From contig CAZPQG010000006.1 of assembly GCA_964588685.1 (NCBI GenBank), forward strand, positions 1 through 53,195: a DNA stretch of 53,195 nucleotides, written 5' to 3'. The notes beneath the pieces were generated by a model. That model saw nothing but the letters and a program-made list of their open reading frames with translations, searched no databases and had not been told where the DNA came from. The position numbers were made by a program, and so were the translations under genes. This stretch comes from CAYVBW01 sp964588685 (GTDB lineage: Bacteria; Patescibacteriota; Microgenomatia; UBA1400; PJMF01). Positions 8,018-16,143 of this stretch are shown here, piece by piece. Each line of letters opens with the position of its first letter. Position 1 is the stretch's first letter.

Positions 8018-8773
8018 ATGCTTCAACAATTTTTTACCATTATTCTTACTTCTTTATATTCAATTTTTGGCAATTTGGGTGTTTCTATTATCGTGATGAC
8101 TATTTTGATTAGGTCGTTATTAATTCCCTTTTCTCTTCCTGGTCTGAAAGCTAGAAAAAAAATGAAAGAAATTAAGCCTGAAGTTGATAAGCTTAAAAAG
8201 AAATTTAAAGGCAAGCCGAAAGAGTTTAATAAAGCGCAAGCAGAATTGTATAAAAAGTACAACATTAATCCTTTATCTGGATGTTTGCCTCAAATTGTGA
8301 TGATTGTGATTTTAATTGGTCTTTATCGATCCTTAACTAGCTTTTTGGAAAATGGTGTGGCTGACGGCATGGTGATCGATACCACTTTTTTGTGGCTTGA
8401 TTTAACACAGCCGGATAATACTTATATTTTACCGGTGATTGCCGGACTGTCGCAGCTTTTTATGGCGTTAATGATCTCACCCGGTGCAGAAGTGAGAGAT
8501 ATTGTGCCAAATAAAGCCAAGAGCAAGGAGGTGCAGGAAGAAAATAAAAAAGAAGAAGATATGGCAGACATGGCCAAAAACATGCAGCAGCAGATGATAT
8601 TTTTGATGCCGTTAATGACGGCTTTTATAGCCGCCAGGTTTCCTTCAGGTTTGGCAGTATATTGGGTTATGGCTAACTTATTTGGGATAGTGCAGCAATA
8701 TTTTGTTTCTGGCTGGGGAGGTTTAGGTTTATATTACAAGAGAGCAAGGTTAAAATTAGAACACTGGTTGTAA
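8018..8773 (+). CDS. yidC: Membrane protein insertase YidC/Oxa1
   Basis: YidC inserts proteins into the cytoplasmic membrane, alone or with SecYEG. The 251-residue length fits the short Gram-positive/CPR type without the large periplasmic domain. Hydrophobic segments lie at about 5-40, 88-108, 128-150 and 190-235. The positively charged Lys/Arg-rich cytoplasmic loop (about 48-75, LKARKKMKEIKPEVDKLKKK) is characteristic, as is PLSGCLPQ before the second membrane segment. A second charged loop (about 162-190) is rich in Glu and Lys. No lipoprotein Cys is visible at the N-terminus, unlike many Gram-positive homologues. Confidence 0.94.
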   Translation: MLQQFFTIILTSLYSIFGNLGVSIIVMTILIRSLLIPFSLPGLKARKKMKEIKPEVDKLKKKFKGKPKEFNKAQAELYKKYNINPLSGCLPQIVMIVILIGLYRSLTSFLENGVADGMVIDTTFLWLDLTQPDNTYILPVIAGLSQLFMALMISPGAEVRDIVPNKAKSKEVQEENKKEEDMADMAKNMQQQMIFLMPLMTAFIAARFPSGLAVYWVMANLFGIVQQYFVSGWGGLGLYYKRARLKLEHWL

Positions 8774-8882
8774 CTAGTTTAAAATTGAACTGAGAGAGAG
8801 GAATTGAGCAGGCTTGATAAACTGTTCTATTAAGCTGCTTAAGCAACCTTTTCACTCAGCTGTTTTACAAAACTGTTTTACC

Positions 8883-8917
8883 CGGCATGAGTCTTGGCTT
8901 TTTTACTCTATATGCCG
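8883..8917. repeat. Imperfect hairpin between yidC and khpB
   Basis: CGGCAT-GAGT and ACTC-TAT-ATGCCG form a 10-bp stem with a 3-nt bulge and a T-rich loop. It is located about 110 bp after yidC and just before a TATAAT (8932-8937) that may start khpB transcription. It could be a transcript-end structure for yidC, although no T tract follows the stem. Confidence 0.3.
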
Positions 8918-8931
8918 ACAGAATATCTTAA

Positions 8932-8937
8932 TATAAT
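8932..8937 (+). promoter_or_regulatory. -10 hexamer TATAAT upstream of khpB
   Basis: A perfect TATAAT lies 89 bp before the khpB ATG. No convincing -35 or TGn extension accompanies it, so this is a modest promoter call. Confidence 0.3.
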
Positions 8938-9025
8938 AGATTAACAAGACGGCAGTTTTTAATTCATTTAAATTTATAGCAGATAAATTTATAGCAGAAA
9001 TTATTTATTATTAGCTGACAACAAT

Positions 9026-9481
9026 ATGACAATTGAAGATTATTTAACCAAAACATGCTTATTTCTTGGTGTAGACGAAGAAGAATTGCAACTAGAAAAA
9101 GAAGATGGGCCGGATAAAATTAGAGTCAATTTATTGCTGCCTGCAGAAAAAGCGACTCAATTTACAGGCTTGAATAGCGAAAGAATTAGAGCCTTAGAGT
9201 ATTTAACTAAAATTGTGTTTAGGGAAGAATTGGGAGATAAGCGATTTTTTCTAGATGTAAACAATTATCAAAAACAAAAAGAAGAAAAATTGGCGGCAAG
9301 AGCTAAAAAGCTTGCGCATCAAGTTTTAGCGACAGGAGAAGAAGAGGTGTTGAAAAATTTAAACTCTTATGAAAGATATTTGGTGCACTCTGCTATTGCA
9401 GAAGATGAAGAATTAACAGCAGTGACTACAAAATCAAAAACAGTAGGAACAGAACGCTGGCTAACAATCTCTTTAGCCTAA
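9026..9481 (+). CDS. khpB: KH/R3H RNA-binding protein (Jag/KhpB)
   Basis: A 151-residue protein with the Jag/KhpB layout: a KH-like domain (about 45-95, KIRVNLLLPAEKATQFTGLNSERIRALEYLTKIV) and a C-terminal R3H domain (about 118-150, LNSYERYLVHSAIAEDEELTAVTTKS). The R3H Arg-x3-His of the family is present as RYLVH. The longer Jag_N domain of firmicutes is missing or reduced to the first 40 residues. Members bind RNA and influence cell elongation and envelope synthesis in Gram-positive bacteria. It sits after yidC, its conserved partner position. Confidence 0.9.
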   Translation: MTIEDYLTKTCLFLGVDEEELQLEKEDGPDKIRVNLLLPAEKATQFTGLNSERIRALEYLTKIVFREELGDKRFFLDVNNYQKQKEEKLAARAKKLAHQVLATGEEEVLKNLNSYERYLVHSAIAEDEELTAVTTKSKTVGTERWLTISLA

Positions 9482-9588
9482 ATTGAACTAATAGCATAAA
9501 ATTTTAAGCAGGCTTTTATGTTTTAATTGCTCAACTTGCCAAAACAATAAAACTTAATAATTTTAAAATAATACCTTCATCAGACTAC

Positions 9589-10077
9589 ATGGATAAAAAT
9601 AACCCTCTTATCACAGTTATGACCGACGGCGCTTCCAGGGGCAATCCCGGTTTATCAGGAGCCGGAGTGGTAATTAAGGGTTTGGATCAAGCAGTGGTTG
9701 ATTTAGAAAAAAAAGAGTCAGCGGCTGATAAGCATCTAGCAGTTTTTTTAGGAACAAAGACAAATAATGAGGCTGAATATTTAGCTCTTTTGCTGGCAAT
9801 TAAACTAATGCTTCAACTTAAAGAAAAAATCTTTAAAACAAATGCTTTAACGGCTTGTGAATTAGTATTCAAAATGGATTCACTGTTAGTGGTTCAGCAA
9901 ATGAGCAAAGAATGGAAAATTAAAGAAAAAAGATTGGCAAATTTATCGCAGCGATGTTGGCAGAGACTAGAAGAACTTGGCTGCAAAGTAAAGTTTGAAC
10001 ACATTGACCGTGGTTTAAATCAAGAGGCTGATTGGTTGGCTAATCAAGCTATTGAATTTGGCGCTTTGCCGGACTAA
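9589..10077 (+). CDS. rnhA: Ribonuclease HI family protein
   Basis: An RNase H-fold protein of 162 residues. The catalytic acidic residues are recognisable: Asp in MTDGASRGNPG (Asp13), Glu in NNEAEY, Asp in FKMDSLLV, and Asp in NQEADWLANQA. It should cut the RNA strand of RNA-DNA hybrids, for example R-loops or primers. Spacing between motifs matches the short RNase HI/cell-wall-associated RNase H-like family without an N-terminal hybrid-binding domain. It lies just after khpB on the same strand with a 107-bp gap. Confidence 0.88.
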   Translation: MDKNNPLITVMTDGASRGNPGLSGAGVVIKGLDQAVVDLEKKESAADKHLAVFLGTKTNNEAEYLALLLAIKLMLQLKEKIFKTNALTACELVFKMDSLLVVQQMSKEWKIKEKRLANLSQRCWQRLEELGCKVKFEHIDRGLNQEADWLANQAIEFGALPD

Positions 10078-10381
10078 TTTTCCACATGAGTTTATTAAAT
10101 TAATTTATTTATCCAGTACAATTAACGGGCAGATAAGTAAATATTTGGGTAAGTAAATACTTTTAAATTTTAAGGATGCACTCATTTTCTTTAACTACCT
10201 CTCCCCTCTTTAGTATTTTACGCATTTTATAATTTTTACGGATCACATCTCAATTTAATTGTTTTTAATGCTGATTTAATATCAAGCCAAGCAGCATTCA
10301 GGCATTGAGCGAAGCAGGTTGTTTGGTGTATTCTTTACAATGAGAGTTGAATGATATTCAGACCCAAGTTTTTAACGCTTT
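10078..10381. other. Intergenic region, rnhA to DUF4012 gene
   Basis: 304 bp with no credible ORF. TTTTCCACA at 10078-10086 matches a DnaA box but stands alone. A weak TGATATTCA at 10352-10360 could be an extended -10 for the next gene. I see nothing else of note. Confidence 0.3.
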
Positions 10382-13300
10382 ATGCCCAATCTTAATACTG
10401 AAACCATCTTTGAAGAACTAAAGATTTTGTTAATTGCTGAACCAGGAAGGTTGGCTGATTTAGTTACTAATTTTTATCAAGAACAAGGAGTAAGGGTAGT
10501 TTTTAAAAATATATTTGAAGATAACATAATTAGTAATTTGCGCACAGCTGCCTTAGATGGAGATTTAGACGGCTTTTATAAAATTGCAGTTTTAATAAAT
10601 CCTTCAGTAAAACCTGAAACTAATAAGAAGTTTGTTAATAATGGGCAAAAAACTGATGAAAGTCGAGAAACTAACATTGACTCATCAACCAAAAAAGAAA
10701 AAAAGTATCGCTTTGATAAGCCGGAAACATATTTCTACAAACAGCTAATTGATCTTTTAAAATTGCAAAACCCTCCCCAGGTTTATTTGGTTAATATAAG
10801 CACTAAAATCAATTCAACCTCTCCCCTCGCCCAATCTTGGCAACAGCAAAACTATCTTGAAGATGACTTAATTAATTATTTGTACAGTGCCTCTTTTGAT
10901 AAAAAAATTATTTTTGCTCAAGATTTGGTCTTAGAAAAAAATAATTCTTTTTATTTAAATTACCCTCTCAAGTTTTTATTTCAAGCTATTCCTAATGGCT
11001 ATTTGCTTGATCCGCAAGAAACCTTTTATTTACAAACAGAAGAGCTTTTTTTTAATAATGCGGCTAAAGAATTAATTAAGCCAAGTGATTATAATTTTTT
11101 AATTAAAGGCGGGCCGGTTTCAACTAGTGAGGTTTGTTCTGAGATTAAATTGATGTATCAGTCTTTTTATCAAAAAGATTTGAAAATAATTCAGGTTGAA
11201 GCAGCGGGAGCGACTAGATTAGAAAAAAAGGCAGACATTGTTAATGTTACTTTAGATCCAACTCATGAAGATTTATATGAGCAGTTAACTAGCGATCTCC
11301 CTTCAGCTGAACTAGGTGTAGATGCAAATGTCTTAAGCAGTGTCATACAGCAAAACCAATCGCTGCTGCAAATTAAAGAACAAAGTGATGAAGTGATTAC
11401 GTCTCGACAATCATTGTCGGAAGATGAAATAAAACAGGCTAGAAAAATAATTTTTAAAGAAGATCCTGTTATTAGTTTTACGAAAAATGACTCTGAGTTA
11501 GAAGAAGGTTTGGAATCAAAACAAAAAAAGCTAGATCAAACCCAGTCAGATGAAGCTGTTCCAACTAAAGAAGATTCGGTTGCTAAAAAAGAAGTGGCAA
11601 AGTCCGGCCAAAAAAAAGAAAACTCTCAATTTCATGCTAATGCTGTGGACTTAAGTTCAAGCCAAATTAGCCAAAGCATCAGTAAATTGTTCACCAAACA
11701 AAGAGTGAGTCAAAAAACTGAAAGAAGATCTATTAAAGCAGTCTTGATTGACAGAATTAGGAAAAAAAGTAAAAGAAAAAAAGTTGTTTTTGCCGGAGGA
11801 TTATTGCTTTTCTTGTTTGGCGTAATGTCGGCCGGTTATCTGGCGGTGTTGTCAATGAATTTTCGCCATGCTCAATCAACTTTAAATCAAAATATTGACC
11901 GATTTTTACAACAAGAATACAACCAAGTGCAGCCAATAGACTCAAATCTTGGCAATCATGTTGATTTTTTAGCTAAATTTTTAGACATTCATTTAATTAA
12001 GAAAAGTCGAGATTTATTAAGAATTAATCGTCAACTAACCGATTTATCTGAAGACTTTATTGCTGCTCAGCAAAATTCAATACATGTTTTTAATCATTTA
12101 TTTTTAAAAGAGCAAGTTTTGGCCTCTCAGTCCGACCGAGAAAATTCAACAATTAATGAACTGGGACCACAGGAAGATAATCTAGATAATATCTTGGAGC
12201 TGATTAAAAATAAAGAAGCTCTTAACAAGACGTTGTTTGAAAAATTAGCAATTTTTTACGCTGATTTAAACGAGCTGCCGTTAAACAATTTTTCTACAGA
12301 ACTAGATAATAAGTTTATCCGGACACAAGCTCAATTAAAAGAAGAACGAAGTAAAAATCTGGTAGTTCAGCAGCTTGATCAATTACTGCCTGAATTAATG
12401 GGTACAACAGAAAAAAAAGTTTATTATGTTTTGCTGCAAGATGAAAGGGAGTTAAGAGCTACAGGCGGCTTTATTCAAGCTGTAGCCATGGTGGTGGTAA
12501 AAAATGGCCAAATAATTGATTGGCAAGTTTTTACCTCAGAGGAAATTGATCGTAAAATATTAGGAAAAATTAATGCTCCAGCTGAAATAGAATCCTTCTT
12601 AGGAGAAGAAACATTGAAATTCTGGGACGCTAATTGGGATCCTGATTTTTATGTCGCCTCACAACAAATTAGTTGGTTTATCAGTGAGGCGTTAAATCAA
12701 CCGGTGGATGGAATTATAGGCATTAACTATACTTTGATTGAAGATTTTTTGGCCACATCAGGGGAAATAACAGTTGAGGGTTATGATACAGCGATTAATG
12801 CTTGGAATTTATACAATCGTTTAGAAATGGCTTTAACAGAGAGAAAAGATCAGCAAACTGAGATAAATTTTGAAACCCTTTTGCTTGACAGCTTGTTTAA
12901 GCAGCTGCAGCAATTAAACAATGAGCAAAAAATAGAGTTTTTAGACCTTTTTTATAATGCTTTTAAGGATAAGCAGGCTTTATTATATTTAAGTGATAAG
13001 GAGCTGGGCGAGGTAGTTAAAAAAATGAACTGGACTAACTCGTTCATGACACCGGATTGCCCTGCCGGCTTTGACGGCGAATGTGTCGTTGATCATTTAT
13101 ATCAGGTAGAGTCTAACATCGGTGTTAATAAGGTTAATCCTTATGTAAATCAGAGCGTGACGCACAGTATTGAAATAGAACCGGGAAAAGTTAAGCATGA
13201 ACGGCAGATTAAATTTGTAAATAAAGCTAGATCGGAAATTTGGCCGCTTGGAGCATACAAGTTTTATCTGCGATTCTACGTGAATCCGGAAGTAAATTTA

Positions 13301-13642
13301 GACAATATATATATAGACGACCAAGCCTTGGCGGAAGATAAGATATTGAGCTATCTAGACCATAACAGAAAAGTGTTTGGCATAGTGTCAGAAGCAGGGG
13401 TGTCCGAAGAAGTTAAAATTTCACTGCACTACTCTACCCCACTAAACATTGAATCCGGTCAGTCATACTTTTTCTTAGATCAGCTGCAGCCGGGTTTGAA
13501 AAAACGGCCTGCAGTTATCAGCTTGCAACACCCAACAGAATTATCAGCGGCTAGAATTTCTCCACAAGCCGATGTTAATAATAATGTTATTGTAGTTAAT
13601 AGCGATATTGGCTCGGGATTTTTACTAGTTAAGTTTAAATAG
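10382..13642 (+). CDS. Large DUF4012-domain membrane protein
   Basis: A 1086-residue protein with one transmembrane helix (about 467-490, VVFAGGLLLFLFGVMSAGYLAVL). The N-terminal half (1-460) would be cytoplasmic and ends in a Lys/Glu/Ser-rich linker. The C-terminal 600 residues would be outside. The segment from about 675 (VYYVLLQDERELRATGGFIQAVAMVVVKNGQI) is the hallmark of DUF4012, a family of unknown function common in Actinobacteria and CPR genomes. LytR-CpsA-Psr-like relatives have been discussed for that fold, but I do not assert an activity. The first 300 residues hint at a Rossmann-type domain (KILLIAEPGRLADLVTNFY). Flanked by non-coding DNA on both sides. Confidence 0.82.
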   Translation: MPNLNTETIFEELKILLIAEPGRLADLVTNFYQEQGVRVVFKNIFEDNIISNLRTAALDGDLDGFYKIAVLINPSVKPETNKKFVNNGQKTDESRETNIDSSTKKEKKYRFDKPETYFYKQLIDLLKLQNPPQVYLVNISTKINSTSPLAQSWQQQNYLEDDLINYLYSASFDKKIIFAQDLVLEKNNSFYLNYPLKFLFQAIPNGYLLDPQETFYLQTEELFFNNAAKELIKPSDYNFLIKGGPVSTSEVCSEIKLMYQSFYQKDLKIIQVEAAGATRLEKKADIVNVTLDPTHEDLYEQLTSDLPSAELGVDANVLSSVIQQNQSLLQIKEQSDEVITSRQSLSEDEIKQARKIIFKEDPVISFTKNDSELEEGLESKQKKLDQTQSDEAVPTKEDSVAKKEVAKSGQKKENSQFHANAVDLSSSQISQSISKLFTKQRVSQKTERRSIKAVLIDRIRKKSKRKKVVFAGGLLLFLFGVMSAGYLAVLSMNFRHAQSTLNQNIDRFLQQEYNQVQPIDSNLGNHVDFLAKFLDIHLIKKSRDLLRINRQLTDLSEDFIAAQQNSIHVFNHLFLKEQVLASQSDRENSTINELGPQEDNLDNILELIKNKEALNKTLFEKLAIFYADLNELPLNNFSTELDNKFIRTQAQLKEERSKNLVVQQLDQLLPELMGTTEKKVYYVLLQDERELRATGGFIQAVAMVVVKNGQIIDWQVFTSEEIDRKILGKINAPAEIESFLGEETLKFWDANWDPDFYVASQQISWFISEALNQPVDGIIGINYTLIEDFLATSGEITVEGYDTAINAWNLYNRLEMALTERKDQQTEINFETLLLDSLFKQLQQLNNEQKIEFLDLFYNAFKDKQALLYLSDKELGEVVKKMNWTNSFMTPDCPAGFDGECVVDHLYQVESNIGVNKVNPYVNQSVTHSIEIEPGKVKHERQIKFVNKARSEIWPLGAYKFYLRFYVNPEVNLDNIYIDDQALAEDKILSYLDHNRKVFGIVSEAGVSEEVKISLHYSTPLNIESGQSYFFLDQLQPGLKKRPAVISLQHPTELSAARISPQADVNNNVIVVNSDIGSGFLLVKFK

Positions 13643-14206
13643 TGATCTAAAGCTAAAGTTTGATAGCAATTAATCACTTTGCAGTAGTTATTAAGCTATA
13701 GTTTGAGCTAGTTAAATGGATCTTTGAGATGCTTGCTAGAAGATAAAAAGTTAATGTCACGTGAAAATTGGAATTTTTAAAAATTAGCTTTTTTGGAAAA
13801 TTATTATCCTTTATTTGGATAAAAAGGCTGATATAAGGGCTTATCTATCAAATTTATCAAGCAAGCTTCTTTAAATATTTTTTTTAACTCTATCTTTTTA
13901 ATGAACACTTTACTTGATTTTTCAGTTGATTTATTTATTAATTGATTGCTTTATTAATAATTGTTTTATTAATGACTATTGATCAAAATTTTAATTCCTA
14001 AAAACTTTTAACAAATTTTGTTATTAATGCAAAGTAGGAATGCAGATATTAGAGTGCAAAGTCTATTTTTTTATTAATTTTCACCCGTTTTACCGCATGC
14101 TGGTTAACCCTGCTACTAACTTTGCTGTTATGATTAGTTTTAATGATAGTCAGCATTGGGCTTAAACAGACATAATATTAACAGAGCTAAATAGAGCAGA
14201 GGTTAA

Positions 14207-14236
14207 TTGAATAAAGGCTTTAAATCTTTTATTCAA
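14207..14236. repeat. Inverted repeat overlapping rplY -35 region
   Basis: TTGAATAAA (14207-14215) and TTTATTCAA (14228-14236) are perfect 9-bp arms separated by 12 bases. The right arm overlaps where a -35 would fall for the TATAAT at 14255-14260. It could be a repressor site or a cruciform. Confidence 0.35.
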
Positions 14237-14251
14237 ATGTTAACATCGTTG

Positions 14252-14260
14252 TGATATAAT
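14252..14260 (+). promoter_or_regulatory. Extended -10 promoter (TGATATAAT) of rplY
   Basis: Exact TGn extension plus a consensus TATAAT. A predicted start near 14267 leaves a leader of about 185 nt before rplY, unusually long for this window. Confidence 0.6.
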
Positions 14261-14268
14261 ATTTTTTT

Positions 14269-14284
14269 CCAAAGCCAGCTTTGG
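14269..14284 (+). repeat. Hairpin at predicted 5' end of rplY mRNA
   Basis: CCAAAGC and GCTTTGG are perfect 7-bp arms separated by CA. The structure begins within 2-3 nt of the predicted transcription start, so it would cap the mRNA 5' end. Confidence 0.45.
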
Positions 14285-14451
14285 ATTTAAAGTTAATTAA
14301 AGAGGGCTGTAGGAATTTAAAAGAATTAGAATTAAGTTTTAGAAAATAATCTAAGCACAAATTGATTTTAAACAAGTTTGCTTTAGATCTAAATATTGCT
14401 TAACGGCGGTTAAACATCAAAGTTTTATTAATATTATTAGAAGCTTCACCT

Positions 14452-15159
14452 ATGCCTAAACATATTCTTGATGCCAAAAAAAGAGATCTGTCTCAAAATA
14501 TCAATCAGATTCGTAATCAGGGCGTATTGCCGGCTAATGTATTTGAGCCACACGAGCCATCTCAAGCTATTGCTTTAAATTTAGTTGATTTTGAAAATTT
14601 TTATTCTCAAATAGGGGAATCCGGAGTTGGTTATTTAAAACTTAAGAATGGAACAGAATTACCAGTCATGATTGAGGAGGTGCAAACTAATCCGGTCACT
14701 GATCAACCAATTCATGCTCTTTTTCAAGTAGTGGACTTAACTGAAAAGGTAAGAGCTGATATCCCAGTTGAATTAGTAGGAGAGTTTGAGATTCCCGAGG
14801 CAGTGCTAGTGACAGTTAGGGATGAAATTGAAGTTGAAGCTTTCCCAACAGATTTGCCTGAAAAATTTGAAATCAATGTGGCAAATTTTACTGAAATTGG
14901 ACAATCATTTGCTTTAGCAGATTTAGAATATGATGCTGAGAAGATCAAAATTATTTTAGGCGATGAGGGCTGGGATGAACCAGTAGTGTTAGTGCAAGAA
15001 GTAGAGGAGGAGCCTGAAGAGCCTGAAGAGCCAATCGAAACTGAAATAATTGGCGAAGAAGATGAAGTTGAGGGGGAGGAGATCGAAGGAGAAGAGGGTG
15101 AAGAAGTAGCTGCTGAGCCAGAAGAGTCTGATGAAGAAAAGACAGAGGCTGCCAAATAA
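14452..15159 (+). CDS. rplY: 50S ribosomal protein L25 (bL25/Ctc family)
   Basis: bL25 binds 5S rRNA. This 235-residue protein has the L25 domain (about 1-90; typical ILDAKKRDL start, GVLPANVFEPHEPSQAIAL, PVTDQPIHALFQVVDL) and the TL5/Ctc C-terminal beta domain (about 90-185; RADIPVELVGE, LPEKFEINVANFTEIGQSFALADL). The last 50 residues are a very acidic Glu-rich tail. CTC-type L25 proteins often carry such a tail. It is monocistronic, with a long structured leader upstream and a convergent gene downstream. Confidence 0.9.
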   Translation: MPKHILDAKKRDLSQNINQIRNQGVLPANVFEPHEPSQAIALNLVDFENFYSQIGESGVGYLKLKNGTELPVMIEEVQTNPVTDQPIHALFQVVDLTEKVRADIPVELVGEFEIPEAVLVTVRDEIEVEAFPTDLPEKFEINVANFTEIGQSFALADLEYDAEKIKIILGDEGWDEPVVLVQEVEEEPEEPEEPIETEIIGEEDEVEGEEIEGEEGEEVAAEPEESDEEKTEAAK

Positions 15160-15250
15160 TTTTAGCTAATAATAGTCCTTATAATTTTTAGCAATTTAAT
15201 TTTAATAACTCTATTTATTTTTATAAAGCCTTTAATTTTTATAAAACCTT

Positions 15251-15305
15251 GATTCAACCACAGGATGTTGAATCTTAACAGCTTTTTAAAAGCAGCAGGC
15301 TTTTT
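15251..15305. terminator. Hairpins between convergent rplY and 15426 gene
   Basis: GATTCAAC (15251-15258) and GTTGAATC (15267-15274) form a perfect 8-bp stem with an 8-nt loop. About 14 bases later AAAAGC-AGCAG-GCTTTTT (15288-15305) forms a second, weaker stem ending in T's. The position between converging genes suggests transcription termination for rplY and possibly for the opposite gene. Confidence 0.45.
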
Positions 15306-15425
15306 AAATTTAAGCTCTCCAAGTTTTAGTTAGAATTTTATTTTACGGTATTAAGAAGATATAAGATAAGACAGGATAAGAAAAATTGCCAGCAAATAGT
15401 AGATAGAGGTGTTAGCTAGAAGCGT

Positions 15426-15986
15426 TTATTGAATTTGCTGCCAACCTTCCCAATTTGGATCAAGCTGTTTAGCTTGTAAAATTTTTTCTCTAAATTTATC
15501 TTTTTGATTTAAGCTCAAATAGAGTAATGCCTGGTTGATGAGTTGATCGCGGTGAGTTAATGCTTTTTTTTCTTTACCTAGAACATTTTTAGTTTCATAG
15601 CGTTTCAATTCCTGCTGAATAGAAGCGTGGTGGAATTTAATATCATAGGTTTTAATTTGAGTTTTGTTAATTAAATTTTCAGATATATCGGTATAAACAC
15701 TATGGCTAATTAAATTTTTTGATGATGGTTTTCCCGGTGCTGTAAAGATGATCAATAAAATTTGTGAAAATAAAATAAGATAAAGAAAAACCATGACTTT
15801 GTAAGCTTTTAGCAAACTAGCAGTTTTGTATAAGCTCAAGAGGGTAATAAAGTATAAAAGATTGGTTGAAAGCTTGCCGGCAAATAAAATCAGCCGAATA
15901 TTGTTTAGAGTGTTATTAGCAGTTGACTTAGCTTGAGCTATAGGCTTGAAATTTTTTTTGGCGTCGGAAGCCAATGAGTAGGCCAT
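15426..15986 (-). CDS. Hypothetical two-helix membrane protein
   Basis: An unrecognised 186-residue protein. Two hydrophobic helices lie at about 33-53 and 60-83 (LKAYKVMVFLYLILFSQILLIIF). The C-terminal 60 residues (DQLINQALLYLSLNQKDKFREKILQAKQLDPNWEGW) resemble one or two tetratricopeptide-type helices, which often bind partner proteins. The middle part (90-130) is polar with several His and Lys. The gene converges on rplY and is followed upstream by valS on the same strand. No function can be assigned. Confidence 0.6.
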   Translation of the reverse strand: MAYSLASDAKKNFKPIAQAKSTANNTLNNIRLILFAGKLSTNLLYFITLLSLYKTASLLKAYKVMVFLYLILFSQILLIIFTAPGKPSSKNLISHSVYTDISENLINKTQIKTYDIKFHHASIQQELKRYETKNVLGKEKKALTHRDQLINQALLYLSLNQKDKFREKILQAKQLDPNWEGWQQIQ

Positions 15987-16143
15987 TGATGATATAAATT
16001 AACTGATTAATGCTTGCTTAACAAGAATTGGTCGAGCGATTTAATAAGTTTTAGTTTAGCAGTTTTTAACTTAGTAGAGCCTCTGATTTAAGGGCGGCTG
16101 ATTTATTTTTGCTTATTTTTTTTATTTCGCTATTTTTTAACGC

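Larger units (their letters stand above)
13643..14451. other. Long AT-rich intergenic region before rplY
   Basis: 809 bp without a credible ORF on either strand. It holds a perfect 14-bp palindrome AATTTTTAAAAATT at 13772-13785 followed by a short T run (possible weak end of the DUF4012 transcript) and a CCTTTAT/ATAAAAAGG imperfect hairpin near 13809-13829. The rplY promoter lies at 14252-14260, with a palindrome over its -35 region and a hairpin at the predicted transcript start. The remaining sequence looks featureless. Confidence 0.4.

Noticed and set aside
10078..10086. DnaA box TTTTCCACA after rnhA
   Set aside because: A single 9-mer match with no second box or trio element nearby.
14724..15155. 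Minus-strand Ser-rich ORF opposite rplY
   Set aside because: A reverse reading of the GAA/GAG-rich acidic tail. rplY has clear homology.
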